Notes under the pieces: generated by a model
What the model saw: the letters and a program-made list of their open reading frames with translations, nothing else
The model's database searches: none
What the model was told of the DNA's origin: nothing
Translations under genes and position numbers: made by a program
Source: Prostheceraeus crozeri
Lineage: Eukaryota; Platyhelminthes; Polycladida; Euryleptidae
Assembly (NCBI GenBank): GCA_907163375.1
Contig: CAJQUW010016993.1
Span: 1 to 64,000, forward strand
DNA: 64,000 nucleotides
Direction of reading: 5' to 3'
Shown here: one piece after another, positions 13,497 through 24,034 of the stretch
How positions within the stretch are numbered: the first letter of the stretch is position 1
Layout: each line of letters begins with the position of its first letter

Positions 13497-16384
13497 TTAT
13501 GACAGGGAAAATCCAATATTCTCTCCTTCGATTTATTGACCGGTTTTTTTAATATAAAATGATGTTTTAAAAACAGCCGGCGCTTCGTGCCGCAGACACT
13601 TCTGAAGGGCTTAGATAAAATATAGTTTCGATGCCCCAGGTTAAATATGCCGCAATAAAGCTGAGTTCTTATAAAAGTGTTCAGAAATTTGGGAGCTCGT
13701 GTTTTCGGTTGATGCTTGGGCGTAGAGACTTAATCAGGCGAGCTTCGGTCAATCTGCAATCTACGGCGTTCTGGCTAGTGTCGATGATATCAACTGCGTA
13801 GTTTGAAATGGTGACGTCATCACAGTTATGAACTTTTTCATTATGTTCGTATAGGGCATTCTTATTGTTCTTATTTATTAGGTCTCTCTTGTGTTCATTG
13901 TAGCGTTTCCAGAAAGGTCGGTTAGTCTGGCCAATGTAGAAATCGTTGCAAATCTTACAGGTCATTTTATAAACTACATACCGGTCAGAACAAGACCGGT
14001 TATCGGTAGCAATGAGCAAATATGGCATTGCATATGTTTATTATTCCTTTTTCTACTATTAACTGCAGTTTTTAAAGTAGGGCCTGGTTTGTTTACGAGT
14101 TTTATCGGTAAGTCGCATTGTTTTATGAGTTTATTTAATTTGCGATTACACGCATCACTAACAAAGTTCAGTTTGCAGGGGATGTAGCTGTTATCAGCGT
14201 GTTTTTTATTTTTATTTTTATTATTCATTTTGGAAAGATCACGGTTGGAAAAACCGTTCTGCTTAAACCTGTCGTTCAGTTTTGACAAAGCTTCATCTGC
14301 TTTCTTTTGATCCGAGCATCTGTTGGTGACGCTAGTTTTACTATTTCTTATGTAATTAGTTTTTATGTGGTGTGGTACCCAGCTTTGCTTGTTTAGGGAT
14401 ATGCCTGAGTGCATGTTTTTAACATACCAGTCATATTCGATTTCATTATTATTGATCTCTATGCTGACATCGAGGTAATTCAGGGATTTACTATTGGGCA
14501 CTTCTACAGTGAATTTGATGTCTTGGGACACGGAGTTGAATACTTCGGTGATTCTATTTATAGTTTCACTATCATTATTATTTATAGGGCCAAGGATGAT
14601 ATCATCGATGTACCGCGCGTAAAACTGGGGAGTTATATTGTAATTTTTCTCAAGGATTTCAAGGGCTTCTTGTTCAATACAGTACATGTATATGATCGCG
14701 AATGGTGGTGAGAATCGAGCCCCCATTGGGCAGCCTTTAATTTGGCGGTAGACTATGTTATTGTATTGTATATAATAGTTGTAGCAAACGAATTTTAGAC
14801 AGTTATGCACGTCATCATAAGCGAGGGAAAAAGTATCGATACTATTCCAGTGGTTTTTGAGAAAGTTCGATACTATCTCAATTCCATGGTTGATTTGGAT
14901 ACTTGGGTATAAGTTGATGACGTCCAGTGAGATAAATGTGCTATTAGGATTACTAACAATATTCAAAGTTTTCAGTTGTTCGATCAGGGAGATGGAATTT
15001 TTAATATTTGTGTGTACAAATTGGATTAGCTGACTTAGTATTCTGGTGACTAGCCAGTCAATTTTGCAGGTAGGGGTATCAATGCTCGATGCAATGGGTC
15101 TAAGGGGGTAATGATTTTCTTCATCTTTATCTTTGTGGTCCTTTATTTTAACATAGAAAGAGGCCGGGTGACTTCCTGAGGCTAATAATTTTTCGAAGTC
15201 AGATTTTTGAAAAATATGACTACATGTATTGCGAATGATAGCATTCGCTTGATTCTCAATTTTAGTAACGTTGTTGGAGTCTATCTTACAATAATTAGTT
15301 ACATCCTTTAGGATATTTTCTGTGCGTTCAGATAGAGATGCGGAGTTTACTACGACAAATCTGTTAGTTTTGTCAGAGGAACAGGCTTCGATAGCATTAT
15401 CAGACAGAAAGTGTTTAGTATTGCGAATCATTTCAGTATCGTTTTTGAATTGCGCATCCCGTTTTAAGAGTTTGGTCTCTGTTTTTATGATTTCGAGGGC
15501 CCTATCCTTGAAAAATTGCAGCTTATTTTCCTTTTCAGTGCTCATTTTTGGCGGTAGAGAAACTGTGTTTTTAGAAAAAGGAATAATGCATTTGTTTTCA
15601 GCAGAATTACTGCTTAGTTTTTCATTCCAACGTAAATTATATTTAACTCTATCTAGCTGTTTCTCAACGTTCGTGAGAAAATTTTTATTTAGTAAGTTCG
15701 GTGGAGCTCTGTAATTAGGTCCTTTAGCCAAACAGGTCAGGACCGTGGACGATAGCGTCAACTCAGTTTCATTGCTGGCATTATTCAACAAGGCATCAAA
15801 AACGAACTCGTGGTCACCCGTGTCAACTGTGGACGGAACTTGTACAGAGCAGAGAAAATTGTCAGAATGTTCAAATGGGAAAGCTGGACGATTTTCCATT
15901 TGGTAATCATCGACTTCTCCAGGATAATTTCTGTTGGTGATGGACTTCCATTTCTTGGCATGTCGCTCGTAGATTATCCGTTGTTCCTTCATCTGTGTTT
16001 TCTCCATTTGTTCGAGGAGTTCTTGGACGTCTGCTTCTTTCCACGTTCTTGTGACATGGAGGTAATTGTATCCTCTTTCTTGGTTGACTTTCTTCTCCTT
16101 TTCGATTAGCTGCTTCTTGAAAGTGCGTAGAAGTTCCATTTGTAGTGAATTTGACTTTCTTTTGATTGCATTAGTCATCGGCAGGTCTTCAGGTATATTG
16201 ATGATGTGCCTTACAAAGTAAGGAATGACTTTGTGGTTAATACATTGGTCCACGAATTGCTGGTGACAGCGTGTTCTGATGTAGGTGAGATGTTGGTTCA
16301 GGTACAGTCTTCCTGCTTCACGTGAGGCTGTAGTAGCATCGACGGTAGAGATCCAGTTGATGGTCATGTACAGGAGGTTGTTCA
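13497..16384 (-). mobile_element. PLE unit 5
   Basis: A full unit of 2888 bp and the best-preserved minus-strand copy: one frame covers 16385 down to 13974, and the remaining C-terminal endonuclease is read at 13681-14028. The interruption is a one-base difference in a short G run shared by the other units, so it may be a sequencing error. Confidence 0.92.
13681..14028 (-). CDS. GIY-YIG endonuclease end of the PLE protein (unit 5)
   Basis: This frame carries the C-terminal endonuclease of unit 5: YVVYKMTC, then CKICNDFYIGQTNRPFWKR as the GIY-YIG core with its arginine, H at NEHKRDL, and the catalytic-type glutamate in RLTEARLI. It ends HELPNF. In PLEs this domain nicks the target DNA to prime reverse transcription. 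The two cysteine pairs around it are the zinc-binding insert typical of PLE endonucleases. Confidence 0.88.
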   Translation of the reverse strand: MPYLLIATDNRSCSDRYVVYKMTCKICNDFYIGQTNRPFWKRYNEHKRDLINKNNKNALYEHNEKVHNCDDVTISNYAVDIIDTSQNAVDCRLTEARLIKSLRPSINRKHELPNF

Positions 16385-16385
16385 T
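13974..16385 (-). CDS. PLE reverse transcriptase (unit 5), most of the protein
   Basis: This is the best minus-strand copy of the PLE protein, which copies element RNA into DNA at a nicked chromosomal site. It starts MNNLLYMTIN at the unit border. Residues 1 to about 400 form a charged, helix-rich N-terminal region with no motif I know. The RT domain begins near residue 410 (FYVKIKDHKDK), with motif A (LDVINLYPSI) near 487, motif B (GCPMGARFS) near 551 and the catalytic YIDD near 592. A lysine- and asparagine-rich linker and paired cysteines (CHIC) follow. The GIY-YIG endonuclease continues in another frame at 13681-14028. The full product would be about 900 residues, usual for endonuclease-bearing PLEs. 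Family assignment is secure; whether this copy is active is unknown. Confidence 0.9.
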   Translation of the reverse strand: MNNLLYMTINWISTVDATTASREAGRLYLNQHLTYIRTRCHQQFVDQCINHKVIPYFVRHIINIPEDLPMTNAIKRKSNSLQMELLRTFKKQLIEKEKKVNQERGYNYLHVTRTWKEADVQELLEQMEKTQMKEQRIIYERHAKKWKSITNRNYPGEVDDYQMENRPAFPFEHSDNFLCSVQVPSTVDTGDHEFVFDALLNNASNETELTLSSTVLTCLAKGPNYRAPPNLLNKNFLTNVEKQLDRVKYNLRWNEKLSSNSAENKCIIPFSKNTVSLPPKMSTEKENKLQFFKDRALEIIKTETKLLKRDAQFKNDTEMIRNTKHFLSDNAIEACSSDKTNRFVVVNSASLSERTENILKDVTNYCKIDSNNVTKIENQANAIIRNTCSHIFQKSDFEKLLASGSHPASFYVKIKDHKDKDEENHYPLRPIASSIDTPTCKIDWLVTRILSQLIQFVHTNIKNSISLIEQLKTLNIVSNPNSTFISLDVINLYPSIQINHGIEIVSNFLKNHWNSIDTFSLAYDDVHNCLKFVCYNYYIQYNNIVYRQIKGCPMGARFSPPFAIIYMYCIEQEALEILEKNYNITPQFYARYIDDIILGPINNNDSETINRITEVFNSVSQDIKFTVEVPNSKSLNYLDVSIEINNNEIEYDWYVKNMHSGISLNKQSWVPHHIKTNYIRNSKTSVTNRCSDQKKADEALSKLNDRFKQNGFSNRDLSKMNNKNKNKKHADNSYIPCKLNFVSDACNRKLNKLIKQCDLPIKLVNKPGPTLKTAVNSRKRNNKHMQCHICSLLPITGLVLTGM

Positions 16386-19271
16386 TATGACAGGGAAAAT
16401 CCAATATTCTCTCCTTCGATTTATTGACCGGTTTTTTTAATATAAAATGATGTTTTAAAAACAGCCGGCGCTTCGTGCCGCAGACACTTCTGAAGGGCTT
16501 AGATAAAATATAGTTTCGATGCCCCAGGTTAAATATGCCGCAATAAAGCTGAGTTCTTATAAAAGTGTTCAGAAATTTGGGAGCTCGTGTTTTCGGTTGA
16601 TGCTTGGGCGTAGAGACTTAATCAGGCGAGCTTCGGTCAATCTGCAATCTACGGCGTTCTGGCTAGTATCGATGATATCAACTGCGTAGTTTGAAATGTG
16701 ACGTCATCACAGTTATGAACTTTTTCATTATGTTCGTATAGGGCATTCTTATTGTTCTTATTTATTAGGTCTCTCTTGTGTTCATTGTAGCGTTTCCAGA
16801 AAGGTCGGTTAGTCTGGCCAATGTAGAAATCGTTGCAAATCTTACAGGTCATTTTATAAACTACATACCGGTCAGAACAAGACCGGTTATCGGGTAGCAA
16901 TGAGCAAATATGGCATTGCATATGTTTATTATTCCTTTTTCTACTATTAACTGCAGTTTTTAAAGTAGGGCCTGGTTTGTTTACGAGTTTTATCGGTAAG
17001 TCGCATTGTTTTATGAGTTTATTTAATTTGCGATTACACGCATCACTAACAAAGTTCAGTTTGCAGGGGATGTAGCTGTTATCAGCGTGTTTTTTATTTT
17101 TATTTTTATTATTCATTTTGGAAAGATCACGGTTGGAAAAACCGTTCTGCTTAAACCTGTCGTTCAGTTTTGACAAAGCTTCATCTGCTTTCTTTTGATC
17201 CGAGCATCTGTTGGTGACGCTAGTTTTACTATTTCTTATGTAATTAGTTTTATGTGGTGTGGTACCCAGCTTTGCTTGTTTAGGGATATGCCTGAGTGCA
17301 TGTTTTTAACATACCAGTCATATTCGATTTCATTATTATTGATCTCTATGCTGACATCGAGGTAATTCAGGGATTTACTATTGGGCACTTCTACAGTGAA
17401 TTTGATGTCTTGGGACACGGAGTTGAATACTTCGGTGATTCTATTTATAGTTTCACTATCATTATTATTTATAGGGCCAAGGATGATATCATCGATGTAC
17501 CGCGCGTAAAACTGGGGAGTTATATTGTAATTTTTCTCAAGGATTTCAAGGGCTTCTTGTTCAATACAGTACATGTATATGATCGCGAATGGTGGTGAGA
17601 ATCGAGCCCCCATTGGGCAGCCTTTAATTTGGCGGTAGACTATGTTATTGTATTGTATATAATAGTTGTAGCAAACGAATTTTAGACAGTTATGCACGTC
17701 ATCATAAGCGAGGGAAAAAGTATCGATACTATTCCAGTGGTTTTTGAGAAAGTTCGATACTATCTCAATTCCATGGTTGATTTGGATACTTGGGTATAAG
17801 TTGATGACGTCCAGTGAGATAAATGTGCTATTAGGATTACTAACAATATTCAAAGTTTTCAGTTGTTCGATCAGGGAGATGGAATTTTTAATATTTGTGT
17901 GTACAAATTGGATTAGCTGACTTAGTATTCTGGTGACTAGCCAGTCAATTTTGCAGGTAGGGGTATCAATGCTCGATGCAATGGGTCTAAGGGGGTAATG
18001 ATTTTCTTCATCTTTATCTTTGTGGTCCTTTATTTTAACATAGAAAGAGGCCGGGTGACTTCCTGAGGCTAATAATTTTTCGAAGTCAGATTTTTGAAAA
18101 ATATGACTACATGTATTGCGAATGATAGCATTCGCTTGATTCTCAATTTTAGTAACGTTGTTGGAGTCTATCTTACAATAATTAGTTACATCCTTTAGGA
18201 TATTTTCTGTGCGTTCAGATAGAGATGCGGAGTTTACTACGACAAATCTGTTAGTTTTGTCAGAGGAACAGGCTTCGATAGCATTATCAGACAGAAAGTG
18301 TTTAGTATTGCGAATCATTTCAGTATCGTTTTTGAATTGCGCATCCCGTTTTAAGAGTTTGGTCTCTGTTTTTATGATTTCGAGGGCCCTATCCTTGAAA
18401 AATTGCAGCTTATTTTCCTTTTCAGTGCTCATTTTTGGCGGTAGAGAAACTGTGTTTTTAGAAAAAGGAATAATGCATTTGTTTTCAGCAGAATTACTGC
18501 TTAGTTTTTCATTCCAACGTAAATTATATTTAACTCTATCTAGCTGTTTCTCAACGTTCGTGAGAAAATTTTTATTTAGTAAGTTCGGTGGAGCTCTGTA
18601 ATTAGGTCCTTTAGCCAAACAGGTCAGGACCGTGGACGATAGCGTCAACTCAGTTTCATTGCTGGCATTATTCAACAAGGCATCAAAAACGAACTCGTGG
18701 TCACCCGTGTCAACTGTGGACGGAACTTGTACAGAGCAGAGAAAATTGTCAGAATGTTCAAATGGGAAAGCTGGACGATTTTCCATTTGGTAATCATCGA
18801 CTTCTCCAGGATAATTTCTGTTGGTGATGGACTTCCATTTCTTGGCATGTCGCTCGTAGATTATCCGTTGTTCCTTCATCTGTGTTTTCTCCATTTGTTC
18901 GAGGAGTTCTTGGACGTCTGCTTCTTTCCACGTTCTTGTGACATGGAGGTAATTGTATCCTCTTTCTTGGTTGACTTTCTTCTCCTTTTCGATTAGCTGC
19001 TTCTTGAAAGTGCGTAGAAGTTCCATTTGTAGTGAATTTGACTTTCTTTTGATTGCATTAGTCATCGGCAGGTCTTCAGGTATATTGATGATGTGCCTTA
19101 CAAAGTAAGGAATGACTTTGTGGTTAATACATTGGTCCACGAATTGCTGGTGACAGCGTGTTCTGATGTAGGTGAGATGTTGGTTCAGGTACAGTCTTCC
19201 TGCTTCACGTGAGGCTGTAGTAGCATCGACGGTAGAGATCCAGTTGATGGTCATGTACAGGAGGTTGTTCA
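16385..19271 (-). mobile_element. PLE unit 6
   Basis: A full unit of 2887 bp with coding pieces at 17236-19272 and 16649-17176. It shares small variants with unit 7 (a CTAGTATCG variant in the endonuclease end and a TGA stop), so units 6 and 7 are close sisters, as expected if tandem units spread by local duplication. Confidence 0.92.
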
Positions 19272-19272
19272 T
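17236..19272 (-). CDS. PLE reverse transcriptase (unit 6), N-terminal and RT region
   Basis: A 678-residue frame holding the helical N-terminal region and the full RT domain (LDVINLYPSI, GCPMGARFS, YIDD), closing shortly after the PHHIK segment. The linker and endonuclease continue in another frame at 16649-17176. The difference from other units at the junction is one base in a T run. Confidence 0.88.
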   Translation of the reverse strand: MNNLLYMTINWISTVDATTASREAGRLYLNQHLTYIRTRCHQQFVDQCINHKVIPYFVRHIINIPEDLPMTNAIKRKSNSLQMELLRTFKKQLIEKEKKVNQERGYNYLHVTRTWKEADVQELLEQMEKTQMKEQRIIYERHAKKWKSITNRNYPGEVDDYQMENRPAFPFEHSDNFLCSVQVPSTVDTGDHEFVFDALLNNASNETELTLSSTVLTCLAKGPNYRAPPNLLNKNFLTNVEKQLDRVKYNLRWNEKLSSNSAENKCIIPFSKNTVSLPPKMSTEKENKLQFFKDRALEIIKTETKLLKRDAQFKNDTEMIRNTKHFLSDNAIEACSSDKTNRFVVVNSASLSERTENILKDVTNYCKIDSNNVTKIENQANAIIRNTCSHIFQKSDFEKLLASGSHPASFYVKIKDHKDKDEENHYPLRPIASSIDTPTCKIDWLVTRILSQLIQFVHTNIKNSISLIEQLKTLNIVSNPNSTFISLDVINLYPSIQINHGIEIVSNFLKNHWNSIDTFSLAYDDVHNCLKFVCYNYYIQYNNIVYRQIKGCPMGARFSPPFAIIYMYCIEQEALEILEKNYNITPQFYARYIDDIILGPINNNDSETINRITEVFNSVSQDIKFTVEVPNSKSLNYLDVSIEINNNEIEYDWYVKNMHSGISLNKQSWVPHHIKLIT

Positions 19273-21647
19273 TATGACAGGGAAAATCCAATATTCTCTC
19301 CTTCGATTTATTGACCGGTTTTTTTAATATAAAATGATGTTTTAAAAACAGCCGGCGCTTCGTGCCGCAGACACTTCTGAAGGGCTTAGATAAAATATAG
19401 TTTCGATGCCCCAGGTTAAATATGCCGCAATAAAGCTGAGTTCTTATAAAAGTGTTCAGAAATTTGGGAGCTCGTGTTTTCGGTTGATGCTTGGGCGTAG
19501 AGACTTAATCAGGCGAGCTTCGGTCAATCTGCAATCTACGGCGTTCTGGCTAGTATCGATGATATCAACTGCGTAGTTTGAAATGGTGACGTCATCACAG
19601 TTATGAACTTTTTCATTATGTTCGTATAGGGCATTCTTATTGTTCTTATTTATTAGGTCTCTCTTGTGTTCATTGTAGCGTTTCCAGAAAGGTCGGTTAG
19701 TCTGGCCAATGTAGAAATCGTTGCAAATCTTACAGGTCATTTTATAAACTACATACCGGTCAGAACAAGACCGGTTATCGGGTAGCAATGAGCAAATATG
19801 GCATTGCATATGTTTATTATTCCTTTTTCTACTATTAACTGCAGTTTTTAAAGTAGGGCCTGGTTTGTTTACGAGTTTTATCGGTAAGTCGCATTGTTTT
19901 ATGAGTTTATTTAATTTGCGATTACACGCATCACTAACAAAGTTCAGTTTGCAGGGGATGTAGCTGTTATCAGCGTGTTTTTTATTTTTATTTTTATTAT
20001 TCATTTTGGAAAGATCACGGTTGGAAAAACCGTTCTGCTTAAACCTGTCGTTCAGTTTTGACAAAGCTTCATCTGCTTTCTTTTGATCCGAGCATCTGTT
20101 GGTGACGCTAGTTTTACTATTTCTTATGTAATTAGTTTTTATGTGGTGTGGTACCCAGCTTTGCTTGTTTAGGGATATGCCTGAGTGCATGTTTTTAACA
20201 TACCAGTCATATTCGATTTCATTATTATTGATCTCTATGCTGACATCGAGGTAATTCAGGGATTTACTATTGGGCACTTCTACAGTGAATTTGATGTCTT
20301 GGGACACGGAGTTGAATACTTCGGTGATTCTATTTATAGTTTCACTATCATTATTATTTATAGGGCCAAGGATGATATCATCGATGTACCGCGCGTAAAA
20401 CTGGGGAGTTATATTGTAATTTTTCTCAAGGATTTCAAGGGCTTCTTGTTCAATACAGTACATGTATATGATCGCGAATGGTGGTGAGAATCGAGCCCCC
20501 ATTGGGCAGCCTTTAATTTGGCGGTAGACTATGTTATTGTATTGTATATAATAGTTGTAGCAAACGAATTTTAGACAGTTATGCACGTCATCATAAGCGA
20601 GGGAAAAAGTATCGATACTATTCCAGTGGTTTTTGAGAAAGTTCGATACTATCTCAATTCCATGGTTGATTTGGATACTTGGGTATAAGTTGATGACGTC
20701 CAGTGAGATAAATGTGCTATTAGGATTACTAACAATATTCAAAGTTTTCAGTTGTTCGATCAGGGAGATGGAATTTTTAATATTTGTGTGTACAAATTGG
20801 ATTAGCTGACTTAGTATTCTGGTGACTAGCCAGTCAATTTTGCAGGTAGGGGTATCAATGCTCGATGCAATGGGTCTAAGGGGGTAATGATTTTCTTCAT
20901 CTTTATCTTTGTGGTCCTTTATTTTAACATAGAAAGAGGCCGGGTGACTTCCTGAGGCTAATAATTTTTCGAAGTCAGATTTTTGAAAAATATGACTACA
21001 TGTATTGCGAATGATAGCATTCGCTTGATTCTCAATTTTAGTAACGTTGTTGGAGTCTATCTTACAATAATTAGTTACATCCTTTAGGATATTTTCTGTG
21101 CGTTCAGATAGAGATGCGGAGTTTACTACGACAAATCTGTTAGTTTTGTCAGAGGAACAGGCTTCGATAGCATTATCAGACAGAAAGTGTTTAGTATTGC
21201 GAATCATTTCAGTATCGTTTTTGAATTGCGCATCCCGTTTTAAGAGTTTGGTCTCTGTTTTTATGATTTCGAGGGCCCTATCCTTGAAAAATTGCAGCTT
21301 ATTTTCCTTTTCAGTGCTCATTTTTGGCGGTAGAGAAACTGTGTTTTTAGAAAAAGGAATAATGCATTTGTTTTCAGCAGAATTACTGCTTAGTTTTTCA
21401 TTCCAACGTAAATTATATTTAACTCTATCTAGCTGTTTCTCAACGTTCGTGAGAAAATTTTTATTTAGTAAGTTCGGTGGAGCTCTGTAATTAGGTCCTT
21501 TAGCCAAACAGGTCAGGACCGTGGACGATAGCGTCAACTCAGTTTCATTGCTGGCATTATTCAACCAGGCATCAAAAACGAACTCGTGGTCACCCGTGTC
21601 AACTGTGGACGGAACTTGTACAGAGCAGAGAAAATTGTCAGAATGTT
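19272..21647 (-). mobile_element. PLE unit 7, 5'-truncated, left arm of the palindrome
   Basis: This unit of 2376 bp lacks the first 170 or so codons. It ends at 21647, where a plus-strand copy begins at 21649. Its reading frame from the junction to the C-terminus is uninterrupted (19456 up past 21564) and includes the full RT and GIY-YIG domains. The whole unit is repeated in inverted form at 21843-24218. Confidence 0.92.
19456..21564 (-). CDS. PLE reverse transcriptase with endonuclease (unit 7, 5'-cut)
   Basis: A 702-residue frame that keeps all domains from the late N-terminal region to the C-terminus: RT motifs LDVINLYPSI, GCPMGARFS and YIDD, the basic linker, the CHIC cysteines and the GIY-YIG core with LTEARLI. 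The start is an internal methionine made available by the truncation, so the true element start is missing. It is one of only two copies in which RT and endonuclease share one uninterrupted frame. Confidence 0.88.
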   Translation of the reverse strand: MNNASNETELTLSSTVLTCLAKGPNYRAPPNLLNKNFLTNVEKQLDRVKYNLRWNEKLSSNSAENKCIIPFSKNTVSLPPKMSTEKENKLQFFKDRALEIIKTETKLLKRDAQFKNDTEMIRNTKHFLSDNAIEACSSDKTNRFVVVNSASLSERTENILKDVTNYCKIDSNNVTKIENQANAIIRNTCSHIFQKSDFEKLLASGSHPASFYVKIKDHKDKDEENHYPLRPIASSIDTPTCKIDWLVTRILSQLIQFVHTNIKNSISLIEQLKTLNIVSNPNSTFISLDVINLYPSIQINHGIEIVSNFLKNHWNSIDTFSLAYDDVHNCLKFVCYNYYIQYNNIVYRQIKGCPMGARFSPPFAIIYMYCIEQEALEILEKNYNITPQFYARYIDDIILGPINNNDSETINRITEVFNSVSQDIKFTVEVPNSKSLNYLDVSIEINNNEIEYDWYVKNMHSGISLNKQSWVPHHIKTNYIRNSKTSVTNRCSDQKKADEALSKLNDRFKQNGFSNRDLSKMNNKNKNKKHADNSYIPCKLNFVSDACNRKLNKLIKQCDLPIKLVNKPGPTLKTAVNSRKRNNKHMQCHICSLLPDNRSCSDRYVVYKMTCKICNDFYIGQTNRPFWKRYNEHKRDLINKNNKNALYEHNEKVHNCDDVTISNYAVDIIDTSQNAVDCRLTEARLIKSLRPSINRKHELPNF

Positions 21648-24034
21648 GTTACCTCCATGTCACAAGAACCTGGAAAGAAGCAGACGTCCAAGAACTCCTC
21701 GAACAAATGGAGAAAACACAGATGAAGGAACAACGGATAATCTACGAGCGACATGCCAAGAAATGGAAGTCCATCACCAACAGAAATTATCCTGGAGAAG
21801 TCGATGATTACCAAATGGAAAATCGTCCAGCTTTCCCATTTGAACATTCTGACAATTTTCTCTGCTCTGTACAAGTTCCGTCCACAGTTGACACGGGTGA
21901 CCACGAGTTCGTTTTTGATGCCTTGTTGAATAATGCCAGCAATGAAACTGAGTTGACGCTATCGTCCACGGTCCTGACCTGTTTGGCTAAAGGACCTAAT
22001 TACAGAGCTCCACCGAACTTACTAAATAAAAATTTTCTCACGAACGTTGAGAAACAGCTAGATAGAGTTAAATATAATTTACGTTGGAATGAAAAACTAA
22101 GCAGTAATTCTGCTGAAAACAAATGCATTATTCCTTTTTCTAAAAACACAGTTTCTCTACCGCCAAAAATGAGCACTGAAAAGGAAAATAAGCTGCAATT
22201 TTTCAAGGATAGGGCCCTCGAAATCATAAAAACAGAGACCAAACTCTTAAAACGGGATGCGCAATTCAAAAACGATACTGAAATGATTCGCAATACTAAA
22301 CACTTTCTGTCTGATAATGCTATCGAAGCCTGTTCCTCTGACAAAACTAACAGATTTGTCGTAGTAAACTCCGCATCTCTATCTGAACGCACAGAAAATA
22401 TCCTAAAGGATGTAACTAATTATTGTAAGATAGACTCCAACAACGTTACTAAAATTGAGAATCAAGCGAATGCTATCATTCGCAATACATGTAGTCATAT
22501 TTTTCAAAAATCTGACTTCGAAAAATTATTAGCCTCAGGAAGTCACCCGGCCTCTTTCTATGTTAAAATAAAGGACCACAAAGATAAAGATGAAGAAAAT
22601 CATTACCCCCTTAGACCCATTGCATCGAGCATTGATACCCCTACCTGCAAAATTGACTGGCTAGTCACCAGAATACTAAGTCAGCTAATCCAATTTGTAC
22701 ACACAAATATTAAAAATTCCATCTCCCTGATCGAACAACTGAAAACTTTGAATATTGTTAGTAATCCTAATAGCACATTTATCTCACTGGACGTCATCAA
22801 CTTATACCCAAGTATCCAAATCAACCATGGAATTGAGATAGTATCGAACTTTCTCAAAAACCACTGGAATAGTATCGATACTTTTTCCCTCGCTTATGAT
22901 GACGTGCATAACTGTCTAAAATTCGTTTGCTACAACTATTATATACAATACAATAACATAGTCTACCGCCAAATTAAAGGCTGCCCAATGGGGGCTCGAT
23001 TCTCACCACCATTCGCGATCATATACATGTACTGTATTGAACAAGAAGCCCTTGAAATCCTTGAGAAAAATTACAATATAACTCCCCAGTTTTACGCGCG
23101 GTACATCGATGATATCATCCTTGGCCCTATAAATAATAATGATAGTGAAACTATAAATAGAATCACCGAAGTATTCAACTCCGTGTCCCAAGACATCAAA
23201 TTCACTGTAGAAGTGCCCAATAGTAAATCCCTGAATTACCTCGATGTCAGCATAGAGATCAATAATAATGAAATCGAATATGACTGGTATGTTAAAAACA
23301 TGCACTCAGGCATATCCCTAAACAAGCAAAGCTGGGTACCACACCACATAAAAACTAATTACATAAGAAATAGTAAAACTAGCGTCACCAACAGATGCTC
23401 GGATCAAAAGAAAGCAGATGAAGCTTTGTCAAAACTGAACGACAGGTTTAAGCAGAACGGTTTTTCCAACCGTGATCTTTCCAAAATGAATAATAAAAAT
23501 AAAAATAAAAAACACGCTGATAACAGCTACATCCCCTGCAAACTGAACTTTGTTAGTGATGCGTGTAATCGCAAATTAAATAAACTCATAAAACAATGCG
23601 ACTTACCGATAAAACTCGTAAACAAACCAGGCCCTACTTTAAAAACTGCAGTTAATAGTAGAAAAAGGAATAATAAACATATGCAATGCCATATTTGCTC
23701 ATTGCTACCCGATAACCGGTCTTGTTCTGACCGGTATGTAGTTTATAAAATGACCTGTAAGATTTGCAACGATTTCTACATTGGCCAGACTAACCGACCT
23801 TTCTGGAAACGCTACAATGAACACAAGAGAGACCTAATAAATAAGAACAATAAGAATGCCCTATACGAACATAATGAAAAAGTTCATAACTGTGATGACG
23901 TCACCATTTCAAACTACGCAGTTGATATCATCGACACTAGCCAGAACGCCGTAGATTGCAGATTGACCGAAGCTCGCCTGATTAAGTCTCTACGCCCAAG
24001 CATCAACCGAAAACACGAGCTCCCAAATTTCTAA
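21521..24034 (+). CDS. PLE reverse transcriptase/GIY-YIG protein (unit 8), chimeric start
   Basis: The 837-codon frame is open through the whole PLE part. Its first 43 codons lie antisense inside unit 7 and are not element coding sequence; the first codon there is GTG, and the first in-frame ATG of the element part is near 21709. From YLHVTRTWKEADV (21649) onward it matches the other units: RT motifs LDVINLYPSI, GCPMGARFS and YIDD, the basic linker, CHIC, the FYIGQTNRPFWKR endonuclease core and LTEARLI, ending HELPNF. Missing relative to unit 5 are about 110 N-terminal residues. It is the longest uninterrupted copy in the array. Confidence 0.9.
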   Translation: MDDSVNSVSLLALFNQASKTNSWSPVSTVDGTCTEQRKLSECCYLHVTRTWKEADVQELLEQMEKTQMKEQRIIYERHAKKWKSITNRNYPGEVDDYQMENRPAFPFEHSDNFLCSVQVPSTVDTGDHEFVFDALLNNASNETELTLSSTVLTCLAKGPNYRAPPNLLNKNFLTNVEKQLDRVKYNLRWNEKLSSNSAENKCIIPFSKNTVSLPPKMSTEKENKLQFFKDRALEIIKTETKLLKRDAQFKNDTEMIRNTKHFLSDNAIEACSSDKTNRFVVVNSASLSERTENILKDVTNYCKIDSNNVTKIENQANAIIRNTCSHIFQKSDFEKLLASGSHPASFYVKIKDHKDKDEENHYPLRPIASSIDTPTCKIDWLVTRILSQLIQFVHTNIKNSISLIEQLKTLNIVSNPNSTFISLDVINLYPSIQINHGIEIVSNFLKNHWNSIDTFSLAYDDVHNCLKFVCYNYYIQYNNIVYRQIKGCPMGARFSPPFAIIYMYCIEQEALEILEKNYNITPQFYARYIDDIILGPINNNDSETINRITEVFNSVSQDIKFTVEVPNSKSLNYLDVSIEINNNEIEYDWYVKNMHSGISLNKQSWVPHHIKTNYIRNSKTSVTNRCSDQKKADEALSKLNDRFKQNGFSNRDLSKMNNKNKNKKHADNSYIPCKLNFVSDACNRKLNKLIKQCDLPIKLVNKPGPTLKTAVNSRKRNNKHMQCHICSLLPDNRSCSDRYVVYKMTCKICNDFYIGQTNRPFWKRYNEHKRDLINKNNKNALYEHNEKVHNCDDVTISNYAVDIIDTSQNAVDCRLTEARLIKSLRPSINRKHELPNF

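Noticed and set aside
9544-21490. Recurring plus-strand frames of 99, 100 and 130 codons in each PLE unit
   Set aside because: They are antisense shadows of the PLE protein and recur only because the units repeat.
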